From Lachnospiraceae bacterium UBA4364 (GTDB lineage: Bacteria > Bacillota > Clostridia > Lachnospirales > Lachnospiraceae), in assembly GCA_002393955.1 (NCBI GenBank), contig DGSK01000033.1:1-59942 (forward strand): DNA of 59,942 nt, given 5' to 3'. Both the position numbers and the translations under genes were made by a program. Shown here one piece after another: positions 24,237 through 32,128 of the stretch; positions within the stretch are counted from its first letter, which is position 1, and the number at the start of each line of letters is the position of its first letter. The notes beneath the pieces are model-generated. The model saw only the letters and a list, made by a program, of their open reading frames with translations, made no database searches and was not told where the DNA came from.

Positions 24237-25433
24237 CTATTTTCTGTAGTTCTCCACTACTTTCTTGACAGCGTGAATGGTATCGTCCACATCCGTATCC
24301 TCCATCTTGGGATAAAGCGGGATTGACATGATGCCACTGTATATCTCCTCAGCAATGGGGCAGAGGCCCTTTTCGTAACCTTTGCTTCTATAGTAAGGGA
24401 ACCAGTACACCGGCACATAATGAACCTGGGGCACCACATTCTCTGCCGTCATTGCTTCAAAGAACTGTGCACGGCTGCACTTGAGCAGCTCTTTATTGAG
24501 CCTTATCACATACAGATGCCTGGTGGTATCGGACTCGGGTATCTCCTTCTGGACTATTATCTCAGGAAGACCTGCAAAAGCCTCGTTGTATCTGTTTACT
24601 ATCTCTTTGCGTCTTTCCGAGAAAAACGGAAGCCTCTTCATCTGGCTGGTAATAAGGGCAGCCTGGAAATCTGTCATGCGGTAGTTGTAGCCTAAGGATA
24701 TCTGTTCATATACCCAGCGTCCCTCATGGGGTGCATCCTCCATCAGGGCTTCATCATGTGTTATGCCGTGGGTGTGGGCAAGAACCAGCTTTTTGTATAA
24801 GTCATCATTATTAGTAGTTACCGCACCACCCTCGCCTCCGGTTACGGTCTTAACCGGGTGGAAGGAAAAGCAGGTCATATCCGCAAGGGAGCCCACTTTT
24901 TTACCATCATAGGAAGTACCGATGGAATGTGCCGCATCCTCTATGAAAACAAGGCCGTGACGGTCGCATATCTCCCGGATCTCCCGCACCTTTACAGCCT
25001 GGCCGGTATAGTCTACTGCCACCACAGCTTTGGTGCGTTCCGTGATATGAGCCTCGATACTTTCAGGGTCAATGGTATATGTTTCCGGATCGATATCCGC
25101 AAATACAGGTCTCGCTCCGCAGTAGAATGCACAGTTGGCGGATGCTGCAAAAGTGATAGGCGTAGTGATGACCTCGTCTCCCGGTCCCACGCCCGCTGCT
25201 ATACAGGCGCAGTGAAGTGCTGAAGTTCCACTGTTTACCACCACCGCATGCTTTGCGCCGGTGTATTCGCACAGGCCTCTTTCCAGCTCCTCAACTTTAG
25301 GTCCGCATGTAATAAAGTCACTTTCCAGTACGGATCTTACTGCATCTATATCTTCCTCGGTTATCCACTGGCGGCCATAGTAGATCTTGCCGCTTCTTAC
25401 AGGATATCCGCCTTCTATCGCTAATTTTTCCAT
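24237..25433 (-). CDS. DegT/DnrJ/EryC1/StrS-type sugar aminotransferase (PseC-like)
   Basis: PLP-dependent nucleotide-sugar aminotransferase, 398 residues. It shows VVNSGTSALHCACIAAGV (PLP phosphate loop), FIEDAAHSIGTSY (PLP-ring Asp), FHPVKTVTGGEGGAV with the Schiff-base Lys195, and LGYNYRMTDFQAAL. The overall pattern is closest to PseC, which makes UDP-4-amino-4,6-dideoxy-N-acetyl-altrosamine for pseudaminic acid. That sugar decorates flagellin and surface glycans. No other pse or nucleotide-sugar genes are in the window, so the exact substrate is inferred. It has its own promoter, 95-120 bases upstream, after a strong terminator. The preceding genes encode FliD-like and coiled-coil proteins, which may be relevant. 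Confidence 0.85.
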   Translation of the reverse strand: MEKLAIEGGYPVRSGKIYYGRQWITEEDIDAVRSVLESDFITCGPKVEELERGLCEYTGAKHAVVVNSGTSALHCACIAAGVGPGDEVITTPITFAASANCAFYCGARPVFADIDPETYTIDPESIEAHITERTKAVVAVDYTGQAVKVREIREICDRHGLVFIEDAAHSIGTSYDGKKVGSLADMTCFSFHPVKTVTGGEGGAVTTNNDDLYKKLVLAHTHGITHDEALMEDAPHEGRWVYEQISLGYNYRMTDFQAALITSQMKRLPFFSERRKEIVNRYNEAFAGLPEIIVQKEIPESDTTRHLYVIRLNKELLKCSRAQFFEAMTAENVVPQVHYVPVYWFPYYRSKGYEKGLCPIAEEIYSGIMSIPLYPKMEDTDVDDTIHAVKKVVENYRK

Positions 25434-25450
25434 AAATCCTCTCTACTTTC

Positions 25451-25469
25451 TTTTGTTGATTTAACAAAA
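25451..25469. promoter_or_regulatory. Perfect inverted repeat in the aminotransferase leader
   Basis: TTTTGTT and AACAAAA arms of seven bases separated by five, about 20 bases upstream of the aminotransferase start. The symmetry suggests a repressor site, or a weak hairpin near the ribosome binding site. Regulator unknown. Confidence 0.3.
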
Positions 25470-25527
25470 AGCCTTGATTCTCCGTAAGTATTTAAACGGT
25501 ATTTATAGGATAATGTTAAAGAACTTC

Positions 25528-25555
25528 ATTATATTTCACACTTATTCCGAGACAA
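25528..25555 (-). promoter_or_regulatory. Candidate promoter for the aminotransferase gene
   Basis: Minus strand TTGTCT (25550-25555), 16-base spacer, TATAAT (25528-25533), between the terminator of the preceding gene and the aminotransferase start. The leader would be about 90 bases. Confidence 0.5.
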
Positions 25556-25616
25556 GTCTAACACATACGGCACGATTTTTACAATATATCTTCTATATGA
25601 AATAAAAAGTGAAATA

Positions 25617-25652
25617 AAACAATCGGGGAAATGACTGATCATTCCCCCGATT
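25617..25652 (-). terminator. Rho-independent terminator after the coiled-coil gene
   Basis: A 14-pair hairpin (AATCGGGG...CCCCGATT, one G-U pair, four-base loop, 25621-25652) is followed on the minus strand by GTTTTATTT. It closes the unit of three signal-less proteins. Confidence 0.85.
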
Positions 25653-25709
25653 ATTTTTGGCAGTACACACATTTGTAAAAGTCATATACCATATCTACAG
25701 CACATGTCT

Positions 25710-26756
25710 TTATATTATCTCATCAACTTTTATACCTTTAAGGTCCGCATCCACCAGGGCCATCTTATTTTTTATGTCATCAAGTGCAGCATTCACATTT
25801 GATAATCTGTCTGTCAAAGCCGCCGGATCTGCGCCCGTGACATCCGTAAGGTCAAGATCATCCGCTTTGCGCCTTCTGCTTTCTTCCCTTGCTTCCTTTA
25901 CCGCTTCCCTCGTCTCCTCCGTAAGAGCTTCCTGCACCGCTTTCTTTTCCGCTCTTTCTGCTTCGAGCTCTTCCTGCTCTTCTTTTTCTTCCTTTTTCTC
26001 TTCGGCTTTTTCCTGCTCCTCCTGCATCTTTTCTTCTATCTTATCCTTAGCCTCATTCATTGCCATGCCGATCACGGTGCGGTTAGCTTCATCCATAATA
26101 GTCTCAGCCTCATCCTGCGCATCCGCCATGGCATGAGTCTTGTTTTTCTCAGTCTCTGCATCTGTCAGTGACTGCCTGATAGACATCAGGGCATTATCCG
26201 CGTCATCAATCCTCTTCTGCGCGTGGTCAAGCTGTTCATTTGCTTCCAGCATCCGAGACTGGTATTCCGTCAGTTTTGCCTCTATCTCATCCGCACGGGC
26301 ACGATTTTTCTTCATCTGCTCTATGTCACTAAAACGTTCATCATGACTTGCCTTACGGTATGCCATCAGCCATTCAAGGTCTTTCTGCTCCTTTGATTCA
26401 GGATCAACATTATATTCTTTCCGGAGCGCATCTATCATGTCTTCGGCAGTCTTTTTATCAGACAGAGCCGCTGCCTTTTCTTCCCGCTTTGTTTCCGCAT
26501 ACTTCCTGATCTCATCCAGCTGCCTGTCGAAATCACGGTCTGCACCAAAAGCATCCGAAACCACCTTATAAGCTTTCTTTCGTGCCTCCTCAAGCCTCTC
26601 CTGCTTCGGATCATTTCCCAGATTCATATTGCCCGCAAAGAAGGCTTTTTTATTTGCGGTATTCGAAACATCTTCCCTTTCATTGGAACTACCGCCGCCT
26701 AATCCGGGTATTAATGTATTCTTTTGCTGCTCCTGAAAACTGATCGAGATATTCAT
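25710..26756 (-). CDS. Charged coiled-coil protein of unknown function
   Basis: 348 residues. A Gly/Ser/Asn-rich N-terminus (NISISFQEQQKNTLIPGLGG) is followed by a long charged helical region. The region includes KTAEDMIDALRKEYNVDPES, alternating DNALMSIRQSLTDAETEKN and a Glu/Lys tract (about residues 240-275). The C-terminal segment DRLSNVNAALDDIKNKMALVD is again helical. There is no signal peptide, no membrane segment and no sorting signal. It has its own candidate promoter and a strong terminator downstream. The start with GGGAGG six bases upstream is clear. I do not recognise the family. It is the third of three neighbouring genes whose products share a short MxIxI-like beginning and no classical export signal. 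Confidence 0.8.
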   Translation of the reverse strand: MNISISFQEQQKNTLIPGLGGGSSNEREDVSNTANKKAFFAGNMNLGNDPKQERLEEARKKAYKVVSDAFGADRDFDRQLDEIRKYAETKREEKAAALSDKKTAEDMIDALRKEYNVDPESKEQKDLEWLMAYRKASHDERFSDIEQMKKNRARADEIEAKLTEYQSRMLEANEQLDHAQKRIDDADNALMSIRQSLTDAETEKNKTHAMADAQDEAETIMDEANRTVIGMAMNEAKDKIEEKMQEEQEKAEEKKEEKEEQEELEAERAEKKAVQEALTEETREAVKEAREESRRRKADDLDLTDVTGADPAALTDRLSNVNAALDDIKNKMALVDADLKGIKVDEII

Positions 26757-26795
26757 GATAAGCCTCCCTGCTTTTCAATAATATAGTTCAGATGT

Positions 26796-26824
26796 ATTAT
26801 AATATACTTTATACATTCCACCAA
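26796..26824 (-). promoter_or_regulatory. Candidate promoter for the charged coiled-coil gene
   Basis: Minus strand TTGGTG (26819-26824), 17-base spacer, TATAAT (26796-26801), about 40 bases upstream of the start at 26756 and just downstream of the preceding gene. Confidence 0.58.
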
Positions 26825-26848
26825 CGGCTATTGCCTGTTTCGCATAGT

Positions 26849-27535
26849 TTAAGCCTGCACTTCCTCAGCAGCTTTATCCTGCTTTTCCTTATAGTCATCA
26901 AAAAGAGACTCCACCGCATCATAGGTTCTGTGACAGATATCCGGAAGCGCATCTCCCCAGGCTCTTGCCGCCTTTTTAAATCCTTTTTCAAATGCAGTGC
27001 GCATCTGCTCCATCTTCTCCGGATCACCGCCGCTTAGTGCCATTGCGAAATCAAATATCCTCTGCGATGTCTGTGTAACTCCCCAATAACCATCCTCCGC
27101 TATATCCGCCTGTGCCTGAGCCCTTGTCTTTGCATCTACGGTAAGTCCTGCGTACATATTCTTCAGATTCTTTCCGTTTGCCACATCAAAAGATCTGCCC
27201 TGCTTAGATATCAGTTTGTCAACAATATCCTGCAGCTGTTTCTTCTGGGATTCAACAGCCTCCCTTATCTGGTCAGCCTGTTTTCTGTCTGCCTTATATG
27301 TCCCCTTTGATGAGGCACTACTCTGTGTGTCAGAACTTTTATCATATACGGCAGCATTTTCTGTGGCGGTTGCTGTTTTCACAGACGAACTGTCGGCATC
27401 ATTTCTTTCATACAATGCCTTTGTTGTATTAACGATATTGCTGTCTGCTGCTATCCGAGATGCACTGCTGTAAACTTCTGAACTGTAACTCCCTGAATAT
27501 GATGATGTAACTTCATTTATTATATTTATTCCCAT
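26849..27535 (-). CDS. Signal-less Ser/Ala-rich protein with conserved helical C-terminus
   Basis: 228 residues. The N-terminal 85 residues are Ser/Thr/Asn-rich and low in hydrophobics (SSYSGSYSSEVYSSASRIAA). A helical region follows (KADRKQADQIREAVESQKKQLQDI), and then a conserved-looking C-terminal domain with GYWGVTQTSQRIFDFAMALSGGDPEKMEQ and FKKAARAWGDALPDICHRTYDAVES. The C-terminal pattern (FDFAMALSGG...) recalls a small domain found in clostridial and proteobacterial proteins near flagellar genes (possibly DUF5610); this is memory, not a search. The ATG at 27535 has GGAGG upstream. It lies 73 bases after the FliD-like gene with no terminator between, so the two are likely co-transcribed. 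Confidence 0.8.
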   Translation of the reverse strand: MGINIINEVTSSYSGSYSSEVYSSASRIAADSNIVNTTKALYERNDADSSSVKTATATENAAVYDKSSDTQSSASSKGTYKADRKQADQIREAVESQKKQLQDIVDKLISKQGRSFDVANGKNLKNMYAGLTVDAKTRAQAQADIAEDGYWGVTQTSQRIFDFAMALSGGDPEKMEQMRTAFEKGFKKAARAWGDALPDICHRTYDAVESLFDDYKEKQDKAAEEVQA

Positions 27536-27608
27536 AATATATTCCTCCGATCATAATGGCATACTGCGATGCTGTTATACTCATCTTATAACAACACAAA
27601 CTTCACGC

Positions 27609-28532
27609 TCACAGATACTTAAGCTTATTCTCCGTGTCCTTGATCTCTTTATCCAGCTTGCTTATCTGCGACTCGTAATCCCTGAGTGCATCATACCCCA
27701 CTGCCTTGTCCATTTCTTTCTTAAGCTTTTCCCGCTTCTCTTTCAGGTTTTTAAGGCTATTTTCTGTATCAGTTCGAGTTCGGCTTGCTGAAGATTCTTT
27801 ATCACTTGTATTCCCTATCACAGAATTGATGCGAGATTCTGCTACCGTATTAACGCTCTTTGACCATGTCCCATCTGCACTGTAGGTCCCCTCCTTTGTA
27901 GCAGCCGCCTTACTAAGTCCCGCTGCCTTAGCCGAAACCTTGACCGCATATGAATCAATTCCTTGAAACAAACTTTTCATAGTAGTAACGTTTGCTTTCT
28001 TTAATTCTTCTTCATTTACCGAAAGCTTTCCATCTGCGCCAACTGTTATTCCGACTTCATTTAGTAACCGTCCATGCTTTTCGGTCATTGTATCCAGCCA
28101 TTCACCGGATCTAAGAACAGATTTAGTTTTGGAATTATACGCTGCATCTATTGCCTGATTGTAGGAATCCGCAAACTCCTTTACAGCCTTTACGATTGCG
28201 TCCGGATTGCTGAAAACCTCTTTTTTTCTTCCGCCTGTTTCATCCTCGATTTCTTCCGTCGCCCAAATCTTATCCGAAGAGAGCACATCCGCCTTTTTCT
28301 TCAATGAATCCGCAGTTGACCTGATCCTTGTCAGCTTATCCCCGGAATCACCCACCAGAGATTTCGCCTCCTGCTTCTGACTGCCATAGTAACCTTTAAG
28401 CAGCTTACGATAGCTTCCGTTTTTGATCGACATATAGGATGTAATATCCACGCCGGTTGAAGAGTTTGAAGATGATCCTCCGAAAAAAACAGAATAGTCT
28501 ATACCCGAATTGATGTTATTGATATTTGCCAT
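27609..28532 (-). CDS. FliD-like (flagellar cap C-terminal) protein lacking the export-type N-terminus
   Basis: 307 residues. The N-terminal 60 residues are Asn/Ser-rich (INNINSGIDYSVFFGGSSSN). Residues 95-215 follow the pattern of the FliD C-terminal domain: VKAVKEFADSYNQAIDAAYN, a Leu-rich segment with LLNEVGITVGADGKLSVNEEELKKA and MKSLFQGIDSYAVKVSAKA. The rest is a charged coiled coil ending in DTENKLKYL. Genuine FliD is larger, carries an N-terminal hook-binding helix and is encoded with fliS and flagellin; none of these are here. The start ATG has GGGAGG upstream. A 210-base gap separates it from the histidine kinase gene. Confidence 0.75.
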   Translation of the reverse strand: MANINNINSGIDYSVFFGGSSSNSSTGVDITSYMSIKNGSYRKLLKGYYGSQKQEAKSLVGDSGDKLTRIRSTADSLKKKADVLSSDKIWATEEIEDETGGRKKEVFSNPDAIVKAVKEFADSYNQAIDAAYNSKTKSVLRSGEWLDTMTEKHGRLLNEVGITVGADGKLSVNEEELKKANVTTMKSLFQGIDSYAVKVSAKAAGLSKAAATKEGTYSADGTWSKSVNTVAESRINSVIGNTSDKESSASRTRTDTENSLKNLKEKREKLKKEMDKAVGYDALRDYESQISKLDKEIKDTENKLKYL

Positions 28533-28741
28533 ACTCTTTCCTCCCTGAAAATGTGCAAACCGTATGTGACAGGGATATCCGTATCCCTTTTACAAGAATG
28601 CGTGATATTGATTTTTCCCTGTTGATAAAGGATAAAACCATAATCCCAACACAATACTTGTTATAATTAATATTACGGATAATTTTTATGGAAAACAACC
28701 GACTTGTAGTGAATAGCCGTTTAAATGTATCAGAAATTTTT

Positions 28742-30136
28742 TTATTTCTCTTTATGATGCAGCAATACTCTAAGCTCTACTTCACCATCATTTTGGAGAA
28801 ATTCCATTTCGCCGCAATAGGAAAGCGCTATGTGCCTTATCAGTTTCATGCCAAGTCCATGACCTTCATCAGACTTGGTAGATATCGGTAAGCCATCCGC
28901 ATCATATTTTGGATTATCACCGTCAAAACTGTTTTTTATAATAATTGTAAAAAACTGTTCTCTGCTTATTGAAGATATGCTGATCCATTTCCTATCTCCG
29001 GACGCTCCCCGTAAAGAATTATCCAACGCATTGTTCAACAATACACTCAGATCAAAAACATCTATTACCGGCTGTTCAGGAAAAATAAAGTCACATTTAA
29101 AATCTATCCCCTGCTTTAATGCAATATCCTTCTTTGATGTAAGCACCGTATCTATAACCGGATCACCACAGCGTATGCCATCAACACTTATGGAATATTC
29201 CTCCTTTAGCCTGGACATATATTTCCTGGCTTCTCCAAAATTCTCTCTATCTGCAAGCCGTTCCATTGTCATCATATGATTCGAGATATCATGCCTCAAT
29301 ATACGGACCTGTTCATACATCAGCCTGGTCTGATCAATGGTCTGACGCATCTGCATGAGTTCACTCTCGAAAGCTTCTTTTTGTGCATTTTCCTCGCGTT
29401 CTTTTCTAACCTGCTCATACAGAAAAACTATCATAAGAATTGCCATATAGCTGAATATATAGAAAAGAAACCTTATAAAATTCGGTGGTATGTTTTCTTT
29501 TATAAAACCGCTTTCTATCCCCTGACTGTATATTTCTATATACCCACGGAAGACAACTGCTTCAAGCAATGGGGCCAGAGTAGGGATCAGCATTAATATC
29601 AGCTCTCGCAGGCTAAGTTCCTCTGATCTAACATATATCCGTGTAAAGAATCTAAGCATAGCAAAAAGAATAAGCCCATGCATAATAACAGAAAATACAC
29701 GCCCGATCAGAAACTCCAGCAAAAGGATATCCAAATCTGTCTGTTCATTCAGATACGGCACATTCATTTCTATCCATAACGAAAAGAAGCCCCACTCGGC
29801 CATAAGTGCACTGCTTAAGTATCGAAAAGATATGAATACTGCACACAGGAATATTTTTTGAAACGGCTTTTCCCTTTCAAAAAAGTACATGATAAGAAAA
29901 GCAATAAAAATAATAATTATGTACGCCTTATTGCCGGCACTTTCAGTCAGCAGGTACATCACCGCACCTGCTATGCCTGTAAAAATACCCAAAATGATAC
30001 ATAAATGTTTCTTATGAAGATACGGCCGCAAAAACACTGTAAAACATAAGCCCATAAGCAGCAAAATCATTATGATCTCACCGTTAGATATAATGTTATA
30101 TATCTGCAGATACTTTTCTATGTCATCATTCATCAT
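28742..30136 (-). CDS. GHKL-type sensor histidine kinase (AgrC/LytS-like)
   Basis: 464 residues. About six or seven membrane segments fill the N-terminal 250 residues (IIMILLLMGLCFTVFLRPY; AYIIIIFIAFLIMYFF; FIRFLFYIFSYMAILMIVFLY). A coiled coil and the phosphoacceptor region ILRHDISNHMMTMERL (about residues 283-298) follow. The ATPase domain has the N-box NNALDNSLRG and the glycine motif DEGHGLGMKLIR. Such kinases pair with LytTR regulators and often sense peptides. The LytTR gene lies 21 bases upstream on the same strand. No agrB/agrD-type peptide genes are adjacent, so the input is unknown. Confidence 0.9.
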   Translation of the reverse strand: MMNDDIEKYLQIYNIISNGEIIMILLLMGLCFTVFLRPYLHKKHLCIILGIFTGIAGAVMYLLTESAGNKAYIIIIFIAFLIMYFFEREKPFQKIFLCAVFISFRYLSSALMAEWGFFSLWIEMNVPYLNEQTDLDILLLEFLIGRVFSVIMHGLILFAMLRFFTRIYVRSEELSLRELILMLIPTLAPLLEAVVFRGYIEIYSQGIESGFIKENIPPNFIRFLFYIFSYMAILMIVFLYEQVRKEREENAQKEAFESELMQMRQTIDQTRLMYEQVRILRHDISNHMMTMERLADRENFGEARKYMSRLKEEYSISVDGIRCGDPVIDTVLTSKKDIALKQGIDFKCDFIFPEQPVIDVFDLSVLLNNALDNSLRGASGDRKWISISSISREQFFTIIIKNSFDGDNPKYDADGLPISTKSDEGHGLGMKLIRHIALSYCGEMEFLQNDGEVELRVLLHHKEK

Positions 30137-30157
30137 ATATCATTGCCCGTTTATCCC

Positions 30158-30859
30158 TTACGCATTTTCAGCAGTAAACTGAAGAAATCTTTTTACAAAT
30201 TTGGGATAGTTTGCCTTAGAAATACTGACATGTCCGTTTTTAAGAGTGATACCGTCCGCACCGTATCTGACTACATAGTTAAGATTTATAAGGAAGGCCC
30301 TGTGAACGCGAAAGAAATCGCCCCCAAGGACATTTTCAAGATCGGATATTTTCCCGTAATACTCTATGCTGTCATTCATTCTGTGTAATATCACCTTACG
30401 CCCCATTGCTTCAGCATAGACGATCTCGGAAATAAAAACCTTTTCGTGCACGCCCTTATGATGGATCATCATGCTTGGCCGCTCGTCTGCATCTGTATTG
30501 GAAACCATACATTTCCGCACCGCCCTCTGCAATGTATCATTCAGTTCCTTTTTCGAAAACGGTTTTCTCAGATACTGAAACGCTTCAACGCTGAAAGCCT
30601 TCCATACATATTTTTCTTCCCCTGAAATGAAAATTATCACGGTCTCTTTTCCTTCCTTACGAAGCTTCTCTGCAACATCAATTCCGTTTATCCCCGGCAT
30701 CTCAATATCAAGGAAAAGAATATCCATATCCATGTCATGCTTTAAAAGGACCATTCCGTTTGAATAAATATCAACCTTTGCATCAGGAACCAAAGATGTG
30801 ATCTCATTTTTTAGTACCGCACATATTCTCTTGTCATCATCACAGACCGCTATTCTCAT
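30158..30859 (-). CDS. LytTR-family response regulator
   Basis: 233 residues. The N-terminal receiver domain has the acidic pair in VCDDDKR, the phosphoacceptor Asp in DILFLDIEMPG, and the switch Ser in FISGEE and Lys in RKPFSKKEL. The C-terminal LytTR DNA-binding domain shows FISEIVYAEAMGRKVILHRM and FRVHRAFLINLNYVVRYGAD. It is the first gene of a two-gene unit with the GHKL kinase. LytTR regulators usually control surface or secreted products, and the three signal-less proteins just downstream are candidate targets, although no binding repeats were identified with confidence. Start ATG with a weak AGAGAAA upstream. Confidence 0.92.
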   Translation of the reverse strand: MRIAVCDDDKRICAVLKNEITSLVPDAKVDIYSNGMVLLKHDMDMDILFLDIEMPGINGIDVAEKLRKEGKETVIIFISGEEKYVWKAFSVEAFQYLRKPFSKKELNDTLQRAVRKCMVSNTDADERPSMMIHHKGVHEKVFISEIVYAEAMGRKVILHRMNDSIEYYGKISDLENVLGGDFFRVHRAFLINLNYVVRYGADGITLKNGHVSISKANYPKFVKRFLQFTAENA

Positions 30860-31161
30860 TTTCTCTATCCGGACTTATACTCAACCACATTTTTGCAATT
30901 ATTACCAAAAATTATATCGACACATAAAGGATTAAACAGAGCCCTGTGTAATGAAACAGCCTTAAATTGTAGCGAAATGACTGTGCACCTCCCCCGGTGC
31001 ACTATAATAAGCACCGCTGCTTATTGCGCTTACTATGATAAACACGCACATTCAGTACATTTAAGGTTCCTTTCATTACATACAGGTTTTGACTATCAAA
31101 ACCCCTGTCGAAATATCTGTCAGTACGAAATGATCATTTTTCAGAAAGGACGGTATTATAT
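30860..31161. other. 302-base divergent intergenic region with three hairpins
   Basis: No gene is seen. For the regulator on the minus strand there is a TATAAT at 30911-30916 with a poor -35. On the plus side there are three inverted repeats: GTGCACC/GGTGCAC (30983-31002), AATAAGCA/TGCTTATT (31006-31025) and GGTTTTGA/TCAAAACC (31085-31103). A plus-strand TATAAT at 31003-31008 sits directly between the first two, so they could be operator sites or leader hairpins for the hypothetical gene at 31162. Confidence 0.45.
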
Positions 31162-32007
31162 ATGAATACAATGATACACAGCGAATACAGCATAGAAATA
31201 AGTGCAAGCTGCAAACAGACCACAGTTCAAAAAGCTGTTCCGCATCCTGAGTGGGATCCGAAAAAAGTCTATAATTATCTGGAAGATATGGGTGAAGGGT
31301 TTCGGGAATACAAGAGCAAAGCCACTGCTTTTTACCGTTCGGATTTTGCTGTCAAAGACCTGAATAAAGCCGTCAGTGTCGACGAGCTTAAAAAGATGAT
31401 AAGTGATTATTTCCCAAAATATAAATTCACCGACAGAGAACCGGAAGAGCCGGTTGCAGGAAGCTTCTACCTTTATATTGACAGGTCACAGCTAAACAAA
31501 ATGGCATCCAACCCCTCCTATCGTGCACAGGTATTCGGCCTTATGGACAGTGAGCTGCAGGGGGCAAAGGGATATACATTAAAGCACTGTGATGGCAAAA
31601 ACAAAACCCATTATATTACCGGAAGCATCTTTTCCCTGGCAGAAGCCAACTTCTCGATTGATGGTGTCGGGATGCTGCCGGGCTCAAATGGAATCCCGTA
31701 CCACGGCAGCGGTATCGGAAGCGTTTCAAGCGGCGGTCCCGCACAGGTACGCAGTCAGGCATATATCGATCAGGTACTGAATCCCGGCAAATATATTGCA
31801 TCCCGAAAAGCTGCTGAAAGACTTCGCTCTCCCTCAGCAGAGGAACTCCGTGCAGAGGAAAGACGCACCGAACATAAACTGGAAGTGCGCATGCGCTATA
31901 GAGAATGGCTTGAAGACAAAAATGCAGCCGATAAGCTTCAGGAACAGTTCATGACTGAGCTCTCGGACTTCGAAGAAAAGCTGAATGTTTTTGATACATT
32001 TTCATAA
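31162..32007 (+). CDS. Hypothetical protein with structured leader
   Basis: 281 residues, no signal peptide. A short N-terminal region is followed by NYLEDMGEGFREYKSKATAFYR and SFYLYIDRSQLNKMASNPSYRAQVFGLMDSEL. A Gly/Ser-rich middle (PGSNGIPYHGSGIGSVSSGG) and a charged helical C-terminus (EELRAEERRTEHKLEVRMR) follow. The central DRSQLNKMASNPSYRAQV segment recalls Lachnospiraceae proteins I remember as DUF6033, but I cannot confirm it. AGAAAGGA precedes the ATG. It is divergent from the LytTR regulator and separated from it by 302 bases containing three hairpins. It could belong to the same regulon as the minus-strand trio, since it shares the signal-less, Ser/Gly-rich character. Confidence 0.75.
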   Translation: MNTMIHSEYSIEISASCKQTTVQKAVPHPEWDPKKVYNYLEDMGEGFREYKSKATAFYRSDFAVKDLNKAVSVDELKKMISDYFPKYKFTDREPEEPVAGSFYLYIDRSQLNKMASNPSYRAQVFGLMDSELQGAKGYTLKHCDGKNKTHYITGSIFSLAEANFSIDGVGMLPGSNGIPYHGSGIGSVSSGGPAQVRSQAYIDQVLNPGKYIASRKAAERLRSPSAEELRAEERRTEHKLEVRMRYREWLEDKNAADKLQEQFMTELSDFEEKLNVFDTFS

Positions 32008-32013
32008 TCCTAA

Positions 32014-32054
32014 ACACCGTCAGACAAGATTACACGGTGTGGGAAGTTTTAGGA
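32014..32054 (+). repeat. Dispersed repeat, copy 1 (also a hairpin after the hypothetical gene)
   Basis: ACACCGT/ACGGTGT arms with a loop, followed by GGGAAGTTTTAGGA. A related sequence with the same layout (CACCGTCAGACA..., CACGGT, TGG.AAG.TTT) occurs at 42332-42374. Copy 1 begins seven bases after a stop codon and could terminate transcription weakly. Confidence 0.55.
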
Positions 32055-32128
32055 TATAATTATATATATCATTTCGGATACGGACATTAATTACTACCCG
32101 ATGCGTATGATCACACAGGAGACTACTG

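Noticed and set aside
28742..30859. An Agr-type peptide quorum-sensing locus
   Set aside because: The kinase and LytTR regulator fit, but no agrB-like or short agrD-like gene is found on either side.
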